DNA from: Bacteroidia bacterium | GTDB taxonomy: Bacteria; Bacteroidota; Bacteroidia; Flavobacteriales; Flavobacteriaceae | DNA length: 5,004 nt | Assembly: GCA_030429325.1 (NCBI GenBank) | Contig: JAUICT010000207.1 | Coordinates: 1-5,004, forward strand | Direction of reading: 5' to 3' | Shown: positions 1-4,915 of the stretch, one piece after another | How the letters are laid out: every line of letters starts with the position of its first letter | How positions within the stretch are numbered: position 1 is the first letter of the stretch | Position numbers and translations under genes: made by a program | The notes under the pieces: model-generated | Told to the model about the DNA's origin: nothing | The model's input: the letters and a program-made list of their open reading frames with translations, nothing else | The model's database searches: none

Positions 1-1209
1 AAAACCAATGGCACCTCCATAATACGCCCGACTTGTTTTTTCATACTTTTCAATGAGTTGCATGGCCATATGCTTGGGTGCACCGCTCAAGGTTCCCGCA
101 GGGAAGGTGTCGGCCACCACTTTCATGGTAGTGATGTCCTGTTTTTTTTCCGCAGTGACCTTAGATACCAAGTGGATCACATGGGAGAAATATTGCACCT
201 CTCGATACGTGTCCACATTTACGGTATTTCCATTACGGCTGAGGTCGTTCCGTGCCAAGTCTACCAGCATCACGTGTTCGCTGTTTTCCTTATCGTCCTG
301 GGCCAATTGTTTGGCCAGTTCGGCATCTTTTTCATCGTTTCCGGTACGTTTGTAGGTGCCTGCAATGGGGTGGATTTCGGCTCTTCCGTCCTTTACGATC
401 AGTTGTGCTTCGGGTGAGCTGCCAAAGATTTTAAAATTTCCATAATCAAAATAAAAGAGGTAAGGGGAGGGGTTGATGGAGCGTAGGGCCCGATATACAT
501 TGAATTCGTCCCCTTTGAATTTTTGGGTGAACCTTCGGGACAAAACCAATTGGAACACATCGCCACGTTGACAGTGTTTTTTGGCCAGTTCCACATGGGC
601 CTTGTAGTCTTCGTCTTTCAGGTTGGATTTGGGTTCGCCCTCTTTGGTGAAATTGTAGGAAGCAAAGTTCCGAACATTAAAAAGTTGTTCTATTTCGTCC
701 ACATTGCTTTGGGTGTTGTAACAATGGGCAAAAAGATAGGCTTCGTTCTTAAAATGGTTTATGGCAATGATATTCTGATATACGGCATAGTAAATATCCG
801 GAATACTGACGGAATCCTCTTTTTTAGAAATCTCCACATCCTCAAAATAGCGGACCGCATCGTAGGCCATATATCCAAAAAGGCCGTTGTAGATAAACTT
901 GAACCCGTTTTGGGTCACCGAAAATTGTTGCCCGAAGTGGTGAATCACCTCAGTGACATCGGTTTCGGGTGTGATCGGGGTCACTTCTTTGGAGCCGTCG
1001 GGAAACCTTTGGGTTATGGTTTCATTTTCCACTTTGATGTGGGCAATGGGATTGCAGCAGATATACGAAAAACTGTTGTCGTTGGCATGGTAATCGCTAC
1101 TTTCCAAAAGGATGCTGTTGGGGAACTTGTCCCGAATTTTCAGGTAGACGCTCACCGGGGTAATGGTGTCTGCCAGGATTTTTTTGTAATGGGTTTGAAG
1201 TTTATACAT
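1..1209 (-). CDS. trpE: Anthranilate synthase component I (TrpE), 3' end cut by window edge
   Basis: TrpE makes anthranilate from chorismate, using ammonia supplied by the glutaminase subunit TrpG. It is the first committed step of tryptophan synthesis and acts in the cytoplasm. The reverse strand reads open for 403 codons from ATG at 1209 to the left edge. The N-terminal domain carries LLESS at residues 34-38, the conserved element of the Trp feedback-inhibition pocket. The chorismate-binding domain shows PIAGTYKR (281-288), EHVMLVDLARNDL (311-323, the acidic Mg/chorismate region), TFPAGTLSGAPK (368-379) and YYGGAIGF at the cut. Family members are usually about 460-470 residues, so roughly the last 60 are missing. 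The ATG is the only sensible start: it lies 18 nt past the U-tract of the leader terminator. LLESS and the leader peptide upstream favour TrpE over PabB or isochorismate synthase. trpG and the rest of the trp operon probably follow to the left, but that is not visible here. Confidence 0.96.
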   Translation of the reverse strand, partial: MYKLQTHYKKILADTITPVSVYLKIRDKFPNSILLESSDYHANDNSFSYICCNPIAHIKVENETITQRFPDGSKEVTPITPETDVTEVIHHFGQQFSVTQNGFKFIYNGLFGYMAYDAVRYFEDVEISKKEDSVSIPDIYYAVYQNIIAINHFKNEAYLFAHCYNTQSNVDEIEQLFNVRNFASYNFTKEGEPKSNLKDEDYKAHVELAKKHCQRGDVFQLVLSRRFTQKFKGDEFNVYRALRSINPSPYLFYFDYGNFKIFGSSPEAQLIVKDGRAEIHPIAGTYKRTGNDEKDAELAKQLAQDDKENSEHVMLVDLARNDLSRNGNTVNVDTYREVQYFSHVIHLVSKVTAEKKQDITTMKVVADTFPAGTLSGAPKHMAMQLIEKYEKTSRAYYGGAIGF

Positions 1210-1227
1210 CTTAAACTGTTATAAATT

Positions 1228-1258
1228 AAAAAAGGCCTGTCGTGATGACAAGCCTCTT
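1228..1258 (-). terminator. trp attenuator: intrinsic terminator in the trpE leader
   Basis: On the reverse strand AGGCTTGTC (1255-1247) pairs with GACAGGCCT (1241-1233) around the 5-nt loop ATCAC. This gives nine pairs including one G-U, followed at once by a run of six T (1233-1228). It is a textbook intrinsic terminator placed between a Trp-rich leader ORF and trpE, where it would stop transcription before the structural gene. It is mutually exclusive with the alternative helix 1289-1274/1254-1239, which supports an attenuation role rather than the simple end of an upstream gene. Confidence 0.9.
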
Positions 1259-1289
1259 GTATGGTTATAATGGGGACTTAGCTCACGAC
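1239..1289 (-). promoter_or_regulatory. Predicted antiterminator helix of the trp leader
   Basis: Leader bases GTCGTGA (1289-1283), which contain the leader stop codon, are perfectly complementary to TCACGAC (1245-1239) in the terminator loop and 3' arm. The helix can continue inward with a bulged A1246, G1282-C1247, a C-U mismatch, U1280-G1249, AAG (1279-1277) with CTT (1252-1250), a bulged U1276, and CC (1275-1274) with GG (1254-1253). It would break both terminator arms. A ribosome stalled on the Trp codons (1315-1307) leaves 1289-1274 free, while one that reaches the stop codon covers it. This is hand-folded, and no energies were computed. Confidence 0.7.
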
Positions 1290-1339
1290 TTTCGAAGTAA
1301 GTTAATCCACCACCAAGTATTTACAATTCTGTGATTCAT
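1283..1339 (-). CDS. trpL: trp operon leader peptide with WWW motif
   Basis: This is an 18-codon ORF on the reverse strand, ATG at 1339-1337 and TGA at 1285-1283, reading MNHRIVNTWWWINLLRKS. Three consecutive TGG codons (residues 9-11, positions 1315-1307) lie in front of trpE. Trp is normally the rarest residue, so WWW in a tiny ORF at this place is strong evidence for a tRNA-Trp-sensing leader peptide. Its role would be regulatory: ribosome stalling on the Trp codons when charged tRNA-Trp is scarce should favour the antiterminator and expression of trpE. No Shine-Dalgarno site is visible, and the ATG lies only 5 nt after the promoter -7 element, so translation may be leaderless. The peptide has no further recognisable domain. 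Confidence 0.9.
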   Translation of the reverse strand: MNHRIVNTWWWINLLRKS

Positions 1340-1344
1340 TGCCT

Positions 1345-1375
1345 CAAATATAGAAAGGAAAATTTAACCAGCAAA
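1345..1375 (-). promoter_or_regulatory. Bacteroidota-type promoter of the trp leader/trpE
   Basis: The reverse strand has TTTG at 1375-1372, a 19-nt spacer, then TATATTTG at 1352-1345. This matches exactly the known Bacteroidota primary sigma consensus, a -33 TTTG and a -7 TAnnTTTG with about 19-20 nt between them. The expected transcription start is about 1342-1338, right at the leader ATG. A second TTTG at 1379-1376 would give a 23-nt spacer and is less likely. Confidence 0.82.
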
Positions 1376-1398
1376 CAAAGATTTGTTTTAAAATTGGA

Positions 1399-1429
1399 AA
1401 TCCCGTCCAAGACAGTCTTAAACGGGATT
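1399..1429 (-). terminator. 14-bp hairpin after yceI, probable transcription terminator
   Basis: Reverse-strand AATCCCGTTTAAGA (1429-1416) pairs fully with TCTTGGACGGGATT (1412-1399) around the loop CTG, counting two adjacent U-G pairs. It lies 23 nt past the yceI stop and 24 nt before the trp promoter -33 box, where a terminator is expected. Only a weak T-rich stretch (ATTTT at about 1395-1391) follows, so it may act with another factor or as an mRNA 3'-end stabiliser. The other orientation lacks a T-tract and no plus-strand gene ends here. Confidence 0.6.
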
Positions 1430-1452
1430 CCCACACACTAAACATGAGCTAT

Positions 1453-2025
1453 TTACATCTGTAAATCAACTACTAGGTCAAACTCATCATAGATCAATTT
1501 GTCCTTTGCAGTGCCAATAAGACCAGAGCTGTACTTAATGTCGTACTTGGTCCTATCAACCTTCAACGTAGCAGTAGCTTTGCTTCCGTAAATAGAAACA
1601 TCAAAGGTTACGGGTTTTGTAATGCCCTTTATGGTTAAATCACCGGTGACTTCATAGCTATTTTTTCCCGAGGATTTTACTTTGGTGAAAACCATTTTTG
1701 ATGTTGGGTTGTTATCTGTGGCAAAGAAATCAGCCGAACTTAAGTGTCCGTCCAATTTGTTCTTATAGTCGCCTTCCAGGTCAGTGGTATTTATGGTGGT
1801 CATGTCCACAACAAACTCACCGCCAACCAATTTATCACCATTAAACTCCAAAGTCCCAGATTTCAATTTTACGGTTCCGGTGTGTGATCCTGCTACTTTG
1901 TATGCCTTCCAGGTTACCTTGCTATCATCTGTTTTTACGGTTTTGGTTTCCTTGTCAATGGGGTTGGCCATTGTTGAAACGCCGATAAATGTGGTCAGTA
2001 CCAAGCTTAAAATTGTCTTTTTCAT
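1453..2025 (-). CDS. yceI: YceI family exported lipocalin-like protein
   Basis: The 190-residue protein starts with a Sec signal peptide (MKKTILSLVLTTFIGVSTMA, cleavage likely before NPID at about residue 21), so it acts in the periplasm or outside the cell. The rest is one YceI domain (about 36-190). It shows the typical opening DSKVTWKAYKVAGSHTGTV, the internal VVDMTTINTTDLEG, GHLSSADFF, the VTGDLTIKGITKPVTFDV repeat region, and a C-terminal run ending in a hydrophobic strand. The family forms a lipocalin-like barrel that binds polyisoprenoid or amphiphilic lipids; its physiological role in Bacteroidota is not firmly known. It is third in line after marR and the nitroreductase, with a 34-nt gap and no clear promoter of its own, so cotranscription is likely. 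Start: ATG at 2025, which directly precedes the signal peptide. Confidence 0.93.
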   Translation of the reverse strand: MKKTILSLVLTTFIGVSTMANPIDKETKTVKTDDSKVTWKAYKVAGSHTGTVKLKSGTLEFNGDKLVGGEFVVDMTTINTTDLEGDYKNKLDGHLSSADFFATDNNPTSKMVFTKVKSSGKNSYEVTGDLTIKGITKPVTFDVSIYGSKATATLKVDRTKYDIKYSSGLIGTAKDKLIYDEFDLVVDLQM

Positions 2026-2059
2026 GATTGTGCTTAATTTCTGTTTTTAAATGTTACGA

Positions 2060-2692
2060 TTATATATGGGTGAATAATTCCTCTTTTGATTTTCTGACTT
2101 TTGGCAAATGTTGGGTTTCATCCTCTTGGGATCGGTAGCCTACTGCCAATACTACAGCCGCATTTAGATTTTTATCGGTAAGGCCCAAGATTCTGTTGTA
2201 TTCTTCCGGTTGAAAACCTTCCATGGGACAGGTGTCTATTTGCAGTTCCGCAGCAGCCTGAAGGGCATTCCCTAAGGCAATGTATACCTGTTTTCCAGCC
2301 CAGCTGGCTTTCACATTGGTGGGTAGGCCCAACAAGTTGGATTTCATCATTTCTGCATAACCGTTAAGACCATCCATGGGAATATTTCTTGTGTCGCTTA
2401 AGTTGGCGATAAAATCATCTACCAACTCCTCGCCAAAATCAGTTGCGTGGGCAAACACGATAAGGTGCGATGCATCCGTGATTTGAGTCTGGTTCCAAGA
2501 AACGGGTTTTAGTTTTTCCCTGATTTCTGGATCGGTGATCACAAATACGTGATACGGTTGCAGACCATAGGAAGAGGCGCTCAAGCGTGTTGCTTCCAAT
2601 AGAGTCTCAAGATCTTGATGCGATATTTTTTTCGATGCATCAAATTTTTTGGTGGCGTAGCGCCATGTTCTATGTTCTAGAATGTTGTTCAT
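2060..2692 (-). CDS. NAD(P)H-dependent FMN nitroreductase, NfsB-like
   Basis: The 210-residue protein is of the usual length for the oxygen-insensitive nitroreductase family, homodimeric FMN enzymes that reduce nitro compounds, quinones or related electrophiles with NAD(P)H in the cytoplasm. Visible marks are the N-terminal RYATKKFD (11-18, FMN phosphate contact region), RLSASSYGLQPYHVFVITD (36-54, flavin and dimer region), KQVYIALGNALQAAAEL (134-150) and the family signature CPMEGF (155-160), followed by a C-terminal AAVVLAVGYR strand. It starts 5 nt after the marR stop, so the two are almost certainly one transcript under MarR control. The real substrate cannot be told from sequence; dihydropteridine reductase-like or general quinone reductase activity are alternatives. 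Confidence 0.93.
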   Translation of the reverse strand: MNNILEHRTWRYATKKFDASKKISHQDLETLLEATRLSASSYGLQPYHVFVITDPEIREKLKPVSWNQTQITDASHLIVFAHATDFGEELVDDFIANLSDTRNIPMDGLNGYAEMMKSNLLGLPTNVKASWAGKQVYIALGNALQAAAELQIDTCPMEGFQPEEYNRILGLTDKNLNAAVVLAVGYRSQEDETQHLPKVRKSKEELFTHI

Positions 2693-2697
2693 TGTAT

Positions 2698-3144
2698 TTA
2701 AAATTTATCCAATAAGAGATTTAATTGTTCCAGTTCTTGTTTGGTGAAGTGTTGAACGATTTCATTTTCGGTCTCGGCCACTACTTTATCCATTTGGGTT
2801 AAGGCTTGGGAACCACTTTCAGTAATCAAAATTTCGACCTTACGTCGGTTAGATGGGCATACACAGCGATCAACATATCCCTTGGCCAAAAGTTTATCAA
2901 CCAACCGGGTGGTATTGCTCATTTTGGTCACCATCCGGTCATTCAATGTAGACAGGTTGGCCGGCTTACCTTTCTGGCCTCTAAGAATGCGCAACACGTT
3001 AAATTGTTGGAGCGAAACCTCAAAGGGCTTGAGCGCATTACCTATCAATTCATAAATTTTATTATGAATCAAGGTAATATGTATCAATGTGCGGGATTCC
3101 AACGGCATTTTCTTACTGGTCTTTATGATTTCCTCAACATTCAT
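2698..3144 (-). CDS. MarR family winged-helix transcriptional regulator
   Basis: The 148-residue protein has the length and layout of MarR dimeric repressors. An N-terminal helix pair (about 15-40) is followed by a winged helix (about 44-108) with LSTLNDRMVTKMSNTTRLVDKLLAKG (64-89) as the DNA-binding HTH. Next come the wing with the conserved PSNRRKVEILIT (97-108), in place of the usual PxDRRxxxV, and a C-terminal dimerisation helix. Two cysteines, C94 and C96, sit at the base of the wing. As first gene of the marR-nitroreductase-yceI unit it probably represses its own operon. A perfect 16-bp palindrome lies only 12 nt upstream of its ATG, over the predicted -7 box. The ligand is unknown: phenolic, quinone or oxidative signals fit the family and the neighbour. 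The ATG at 3144 is the only plausible start; the predicted transcript begins about 20 nt ahead of it. Confidence 0.92.
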   Translation of the reverse strand: MNVEEIIKTSKKMPLESRTLIHITLIHNKIYELIGNALKPFEVSLQQFNVLRILRGQKGKPANLSTLNDRMVTKMSNTTRLVDKLLAKGYVDRCVCPSNRRKVEILITESGSQALTQMDKVVAETENEIVQHFTKQELEQLNLLLDKF

Positions 3145-3155
3145 GTATAAACAAT

Positions 3156-3171
3156 ATTTGTATATACAAAT
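3156..3171. promoter_or_regulatory. Perfect 16-bp palindrome, candidate MarR operator
   Basis: ATTTGTATATACAAAT is identical on both strands. MarR dimers typically bind inverted repeats of about this size next to their own promoter. The site lies in the divergent region between marR and the thioredoxin-like gene. It overlaps the predicted marR -7 element (3174-3167) and start point, so binding would block marR transcription. The operator call is inference from position and symmetry. Confidence 0.7.
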
Positions 3172-3174
3172 GTA
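3167..3174 (-). promoter_or_regulatory. -7 promoter element of the marR operon
   Basis: The reverse strand reads TACATTTG, an exact TAnnTTTG match, ending 22 nt before the marR ATG. Transcription would start around 3164-3161, leaving a 5' UTR of about 18-20 nt. No clean TTTG -33 box lies at 19-20 nt spacing, so the promoter may be weak or activator-assisted. It shares its right half with the palindrome. Confidence 0.62.
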
Positions 3175-3191
3175 TGTTGATTTTTTGTTTT

Positions 3192-3199
3192 TACATTTG
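3192..3199 (+). promoter_or_regulatory. -7 promoter element of the thioredoxin-like operon
   Basis: Plus-strand TACATTTG matches TAnnTTTG exactly and has the same eight bases as the divergent marR element on the other strand. It predicts a start near 3203-3206 and a 5' UTR of about 72-75 nt. No TTTG is found at the proper -33 distance. The palindrome at 3156-3171 falls at about -48 to -33, so a bound MarR dimer could also affect this promoter. Confidence 0.5.
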
Positions 3200-3277
3200 A
3201 TGTGACAGATAAATTTTTGTTAAAACAGAAATGAAGGCTGTAGCAATTTGTAAATTTAATTCTTTAAAATTCAGATA

Positions 3278-3835
3278 ATGAAGAACTTGGTGTTGTTGGT
3301 TGTGTTGGTGTTGTCAATTGTCGTGGGTTGTGGGAACAAAACGGAAAAAGGGTCCGCAGAAAATCTTTCTGAGCAACAGGATTATGCGCTGGTGCAAACT
3401 AACAAGGATGAGGATGTAAAATTTCCTGTCTATGATTTTGAAGAGTTTGAACCACTTTTACATAAAGACGATGGTAAGACCTATATTATAAACTTTTGGG
3501 CTACCTGGTGCAAACCCTGTATAGTGGAACTGCCCTATTTTGAACGAATCAATGCAGAGCAAAAAGATAACAATGTGGAAGTGTTGTTGGTCAGTTTGGA
3601 TATGCCCAATATGTGGAAGTCCAGATTGGAGCCTTTTGTGGAAAAGAAGGGCTTGAAATCCAAAGTGGTCATTTTGGACGATCCCAAACAGAACGAATGG
3701 ATCCCCAAAGTATCTGAAGAGTGGGGAGGAGGCATACCGGCTACCTTAATATATAATAAGGAGAAAAGAAACTTTTATGAAAAAGGTTTCACCTACGAGG
3801 AATTAAATCAAGAGTTGGACAAATTTTTAAACTAA
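3278..3835 (+). CDS. Thioredoxin-fold lipoprotein, TlpA/ResA-like
   Basis: The 185-residue protein starts with a lipoprotein signal: hydrophobic residues 4-16, then lipobox VVGC with the lipidated Cys at 18. It is therefore anchored in a membrane and faces the periplasm or surface. After a polar linker comes one thioredoxin domain (about 50-183) with NFWATWCKPC (72-81, redox pair C78/C81), VLLVSLDMPN (102-111) and the cis-proline loop GGIPATLIYN (151-160). This is the TlpA/ResA/redoxin pattern: it would reduce or isomerise disulfides, or serve apo-cytochrome or envelope protein maturation. Such roles are known for the family but not provable here. The next gene begins 5 nt downstream and encodes another exported thiol protein, so they form an operon. 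ATG 3278 fits the signal peptide directly. Confidence 0.92.
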   Translation: MKNLVLLVVLVLSIVVGCGNKTEKGSAENLSEQQDYALVQTNKDEDVKFPVYDFEEFEPLLHKDDGKTYIINFWATWCKPCIVELPYFERINAEQKDNNVEVLLVSLDMPNMWKSRLEPFVEKKGLKSKVVILDDPKQNEWIPKVSEEWGGGIPATLIYNKEKRNFYEKGFTYEELNQELDKFLN

Positions 3836-3840
3836 ATGTC

Positions 3841-4455
3841 ATGAGAACAATTAAGATGTTTGGATTGTTTGTGTTGGTTCTGTCCTTGGGAGCCTTTACA
3901 GTATCTTCCAACCTTGATGTTGATGGATATGGGATTGGTGACGTTGCAACAGATTTCTCGCTCAAGAATATAGACGGAAACATGGTCTCCCTCTCAGATT
4001 TTAAAGAAGCGAAGGGCTATTTGGTCATTTTCACCTGTAACACCTGCCCCTATTCAGTGGCTTACGAAGATCGTATAAATGCTTTGGACGCGAAATACAA
4101 ACCCAAAGGAATACCTGTAATTGCAATCAACCCAAATAATCCGGCAGCCAAACCGGGTGATAGTTTTGAGAAAATGAAGGCCCGTGCTGCAGAAAAGAAT
4201 TTTTCATTCCCCTACTTGTTTGATGAAGGCCAAACCATATACCCTCAATACGGCGCCACACGAACGCCACATGTTTTTTTACTGGAAAAAACAGACCGTG
4301 GTAATGTGGTGAAATATATTGGTGCCATTGACGACAACTATCGTGATGCGTCCCAGGTAGAGGAAAAATTTGTTGAGAATGCCGTGGATGCCCTGTTGGC
4401 TGGAAAGGAAATCAAAACCAAGACCACAAAGGCCATTGGGTGTGGCATTCGATAG
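3841..4455 (+). CDS. Exported thioredoxin/peroxiredoxin-like protein (AhpC/TSA-type fold)
   Basis: The 204-residue protein begins with a signal peptide (about residues 1-22, hydrophobic core FGLFVLVLSLGAF), so it acts outside the cytoplasm. The mature part has the redoxin fold: the peroxiredoxin-style start GDVATDFSLKNIDGNMVSLSDF (33-54), then VIFTCNTCPYS with C66/C69 as a CxxC pair, VIAINPNN, and a TPH cis-proline segment (RTPHVFLL). The C-terminal tail TKAIGCGIR adds a third Cys (C201). From memory this tail type is typical of the PRX_like2 subgroup of thioredoxin-family proteins. CNTC in place of the single peroxidatic PxxxT/SxxC motif argues against classic peroxidase activity. Substrate unknown; a thiol-disulfide reductase or a peroxide-linked role is possible. 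It lies 5 nt after the lipoprotein gene and ahead of a strong terminator, so it ends that operon. Confidence 0.9.
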   Translation: MRTIKMFGLFVLVLSLGAFTVSSNLDVDGYGIGDVATDFSLKNIDGNMVSLSDFKEAKGYLVIFTCNTCPYSVAYEDRINALDAKYKPKGIPVIAINPNNPAAKPGDSFEKMKARAAEKNFSFPYLFDEGQTIYPQYGATRTPHVFLLEKTDRGNVVKYIGAIDDNYRDASQVEEKFVENAVDALLAGKEIKTKTTKAIGCGIR

Positions 4456-4479
4456 GAACAGATAAAATTTATAGTATTG

Positions 4480-4512
4480 AAATCCGGAGTAACGCTTCGG
4501 ATTTTTATTTTT
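4480..4512 (+). terminator. Strong intrinsic terminator of the thioredoxin-like operon
   Basis: AAATCCGGAG (4480-4489) pairs with CTTCGGATTT (4495-4504) around the loop TAACG, ten pairs with one G-U. A T-rich tract runs through 4512 (TTTTT A TTTTT). It starts 25 nt after the stop of the second redoxin gene. Its T-tract merges with the -7 element of the following gene. Confidence 0.9.
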
Positions 4513-4513
4513 G
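4506..4513 (+). promoter_or_regulatory. -7 promoter element of the rhodanese gene
   Basis: TATTTTTG matches TAnnTTTG exactly, 23 nt before the rhodanese ATG. The predicted start at about 4517-4520 leaves a 5' UTR of about 17-20 nt. The usual -33 position falls inside the terminator stem and does not read TTTG. The match could therefore be a by-product of the terminator T-tract, but the gene needs a promoter after so strong a terminator. Confidence 0.5.
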
Positions 4514-4536
4514 CAGAATCTAAACCTATAGCAATT

Positions 4537-4845
4537 ATGGATTTATCACAAGAAGAGTGGACAGAGCAATTGGAAAATGACGACAATGCCGTTATTTTGG
4601 ATGTCAGGACCCCAGAAGAAATTGAAGAAGGGTATATTCCAAATGCCATCAAAATAGACATTTATTTAGGTCAAGAGTTTATTGATGAGCTGGAGGAATT
4701 GGACAAATCCAAGAATTACTACGTTTATTGTAGATCGGGTAACCGAAGCGGACAGGCCTGCGCGATCATGAACAGCATTGGCTTTGAAAACACCTATAAC
4801 CTTGAAGGAGGATTCATGAATTGGGAAGGTGAGGTGGCCGAGTAA
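4537..4845 (+). CDS. Single-domain rhodanese-like protein
   Basis: The 102-residue protein has no signal peptide and forms one rhodanese domain. It shows DVRTPEEIEEGYIPNAIKI (22-40), the six-residue active-site loop CRSGNR with catalytic Cys65 (YVYCRSGNRSGQ), and the C-terminal signature LEGGFMNW (89-96). Single-domain rhodaneses carry a persulfide on this Cys and pass sulfur to thiols, cyanide or partner proteins in the cytoplasm; the acceptor here is unknown. ATG 4537 was chosen because the domain begins right there. The frame stays open to a TTG at 4477, but that longer form would translate through the terminator hairpin and adds no family sequence. The protein is strongly acidic. It probably has its own promoter and is a separate unit from the two redoxin genes, although a sulfur/thiol theme is shared. 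Confidence 0.93.
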   Translation: MDLSQEEWTEQLENDDNAVILDVRTPEEIEEGYIPNAIKIDIYLGQEFIDELEELDKSKNYYVYCRSGNRSGQACAIMNSIGFENTYNLEGGFMNWEGEVAE

Positions 4846-4873
4846 CCAAGGCTGACAAAATCACCTATTTTTT
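4827..4873 (+). terminator. Weak terminator candidate after the rhodanese gene
   Basis: AGGTGA (4827-4832, inside the last codons) pairs with TCACCT (4861-4866), six pairs closing a 28-nt loop that can itself form a short GGCC/GGCT stem. TATTTTTT follows at 4866-4873. The T-run after a closing stem suggests termination, but the stem is short and the loop large, so confidence is low. Confidence 0.35.
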
Positions 4874-4915
4874 AGATTCTTCCAAAAATGTTGGCCAATT
4901 TAGTATATTGTCAGC

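Noticed and set aside
523..1224. Plus-strand open frame of 233 codons opposite trpE
   Set aside because: It lies antisense to a clear TrpE with conserved family motifs; its product has no recognisable domain. It is open only because of the codon usage of the gene on the other strand.
1210..1452. Possible riboswitch or T-box between yceI and trpE
   Set aside because: No T-box sequence and no tRNA-like specifier architecture were seen. The Trp-codon leader, antiterminator and terminator account for the region.
2026..2059. Separate promoter for yceI in the 34-nt gap
   Set aside because: TAACATTTAAA only loosely resembles TAnnTTTG and no -33 box is present; read-through from the nitroreductase gene explains expression more simply.
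4477..4536. TTG start giving the rhodanese 20 extra N-terminal residues
   Set aside because: The extension would be translated through the terminator hairpin and T-tract. The rhodanese domain starts at ATG 4537, and the promoter-like -7 box lies inside the extension.
4338..4661. Minus-strand open frame of 107 codons across the redoxin end and rhodanese start
   Set aside because: It spans a strong terminator and two well-supported plus-strand genes and has no family resemblance.
4891..4898. TTGGCCAA palindrome upstream of the DUF2851-like gene
   Set aside because: Eight bases is too short to claim an operator without a second copy or a known binding protein nearby.
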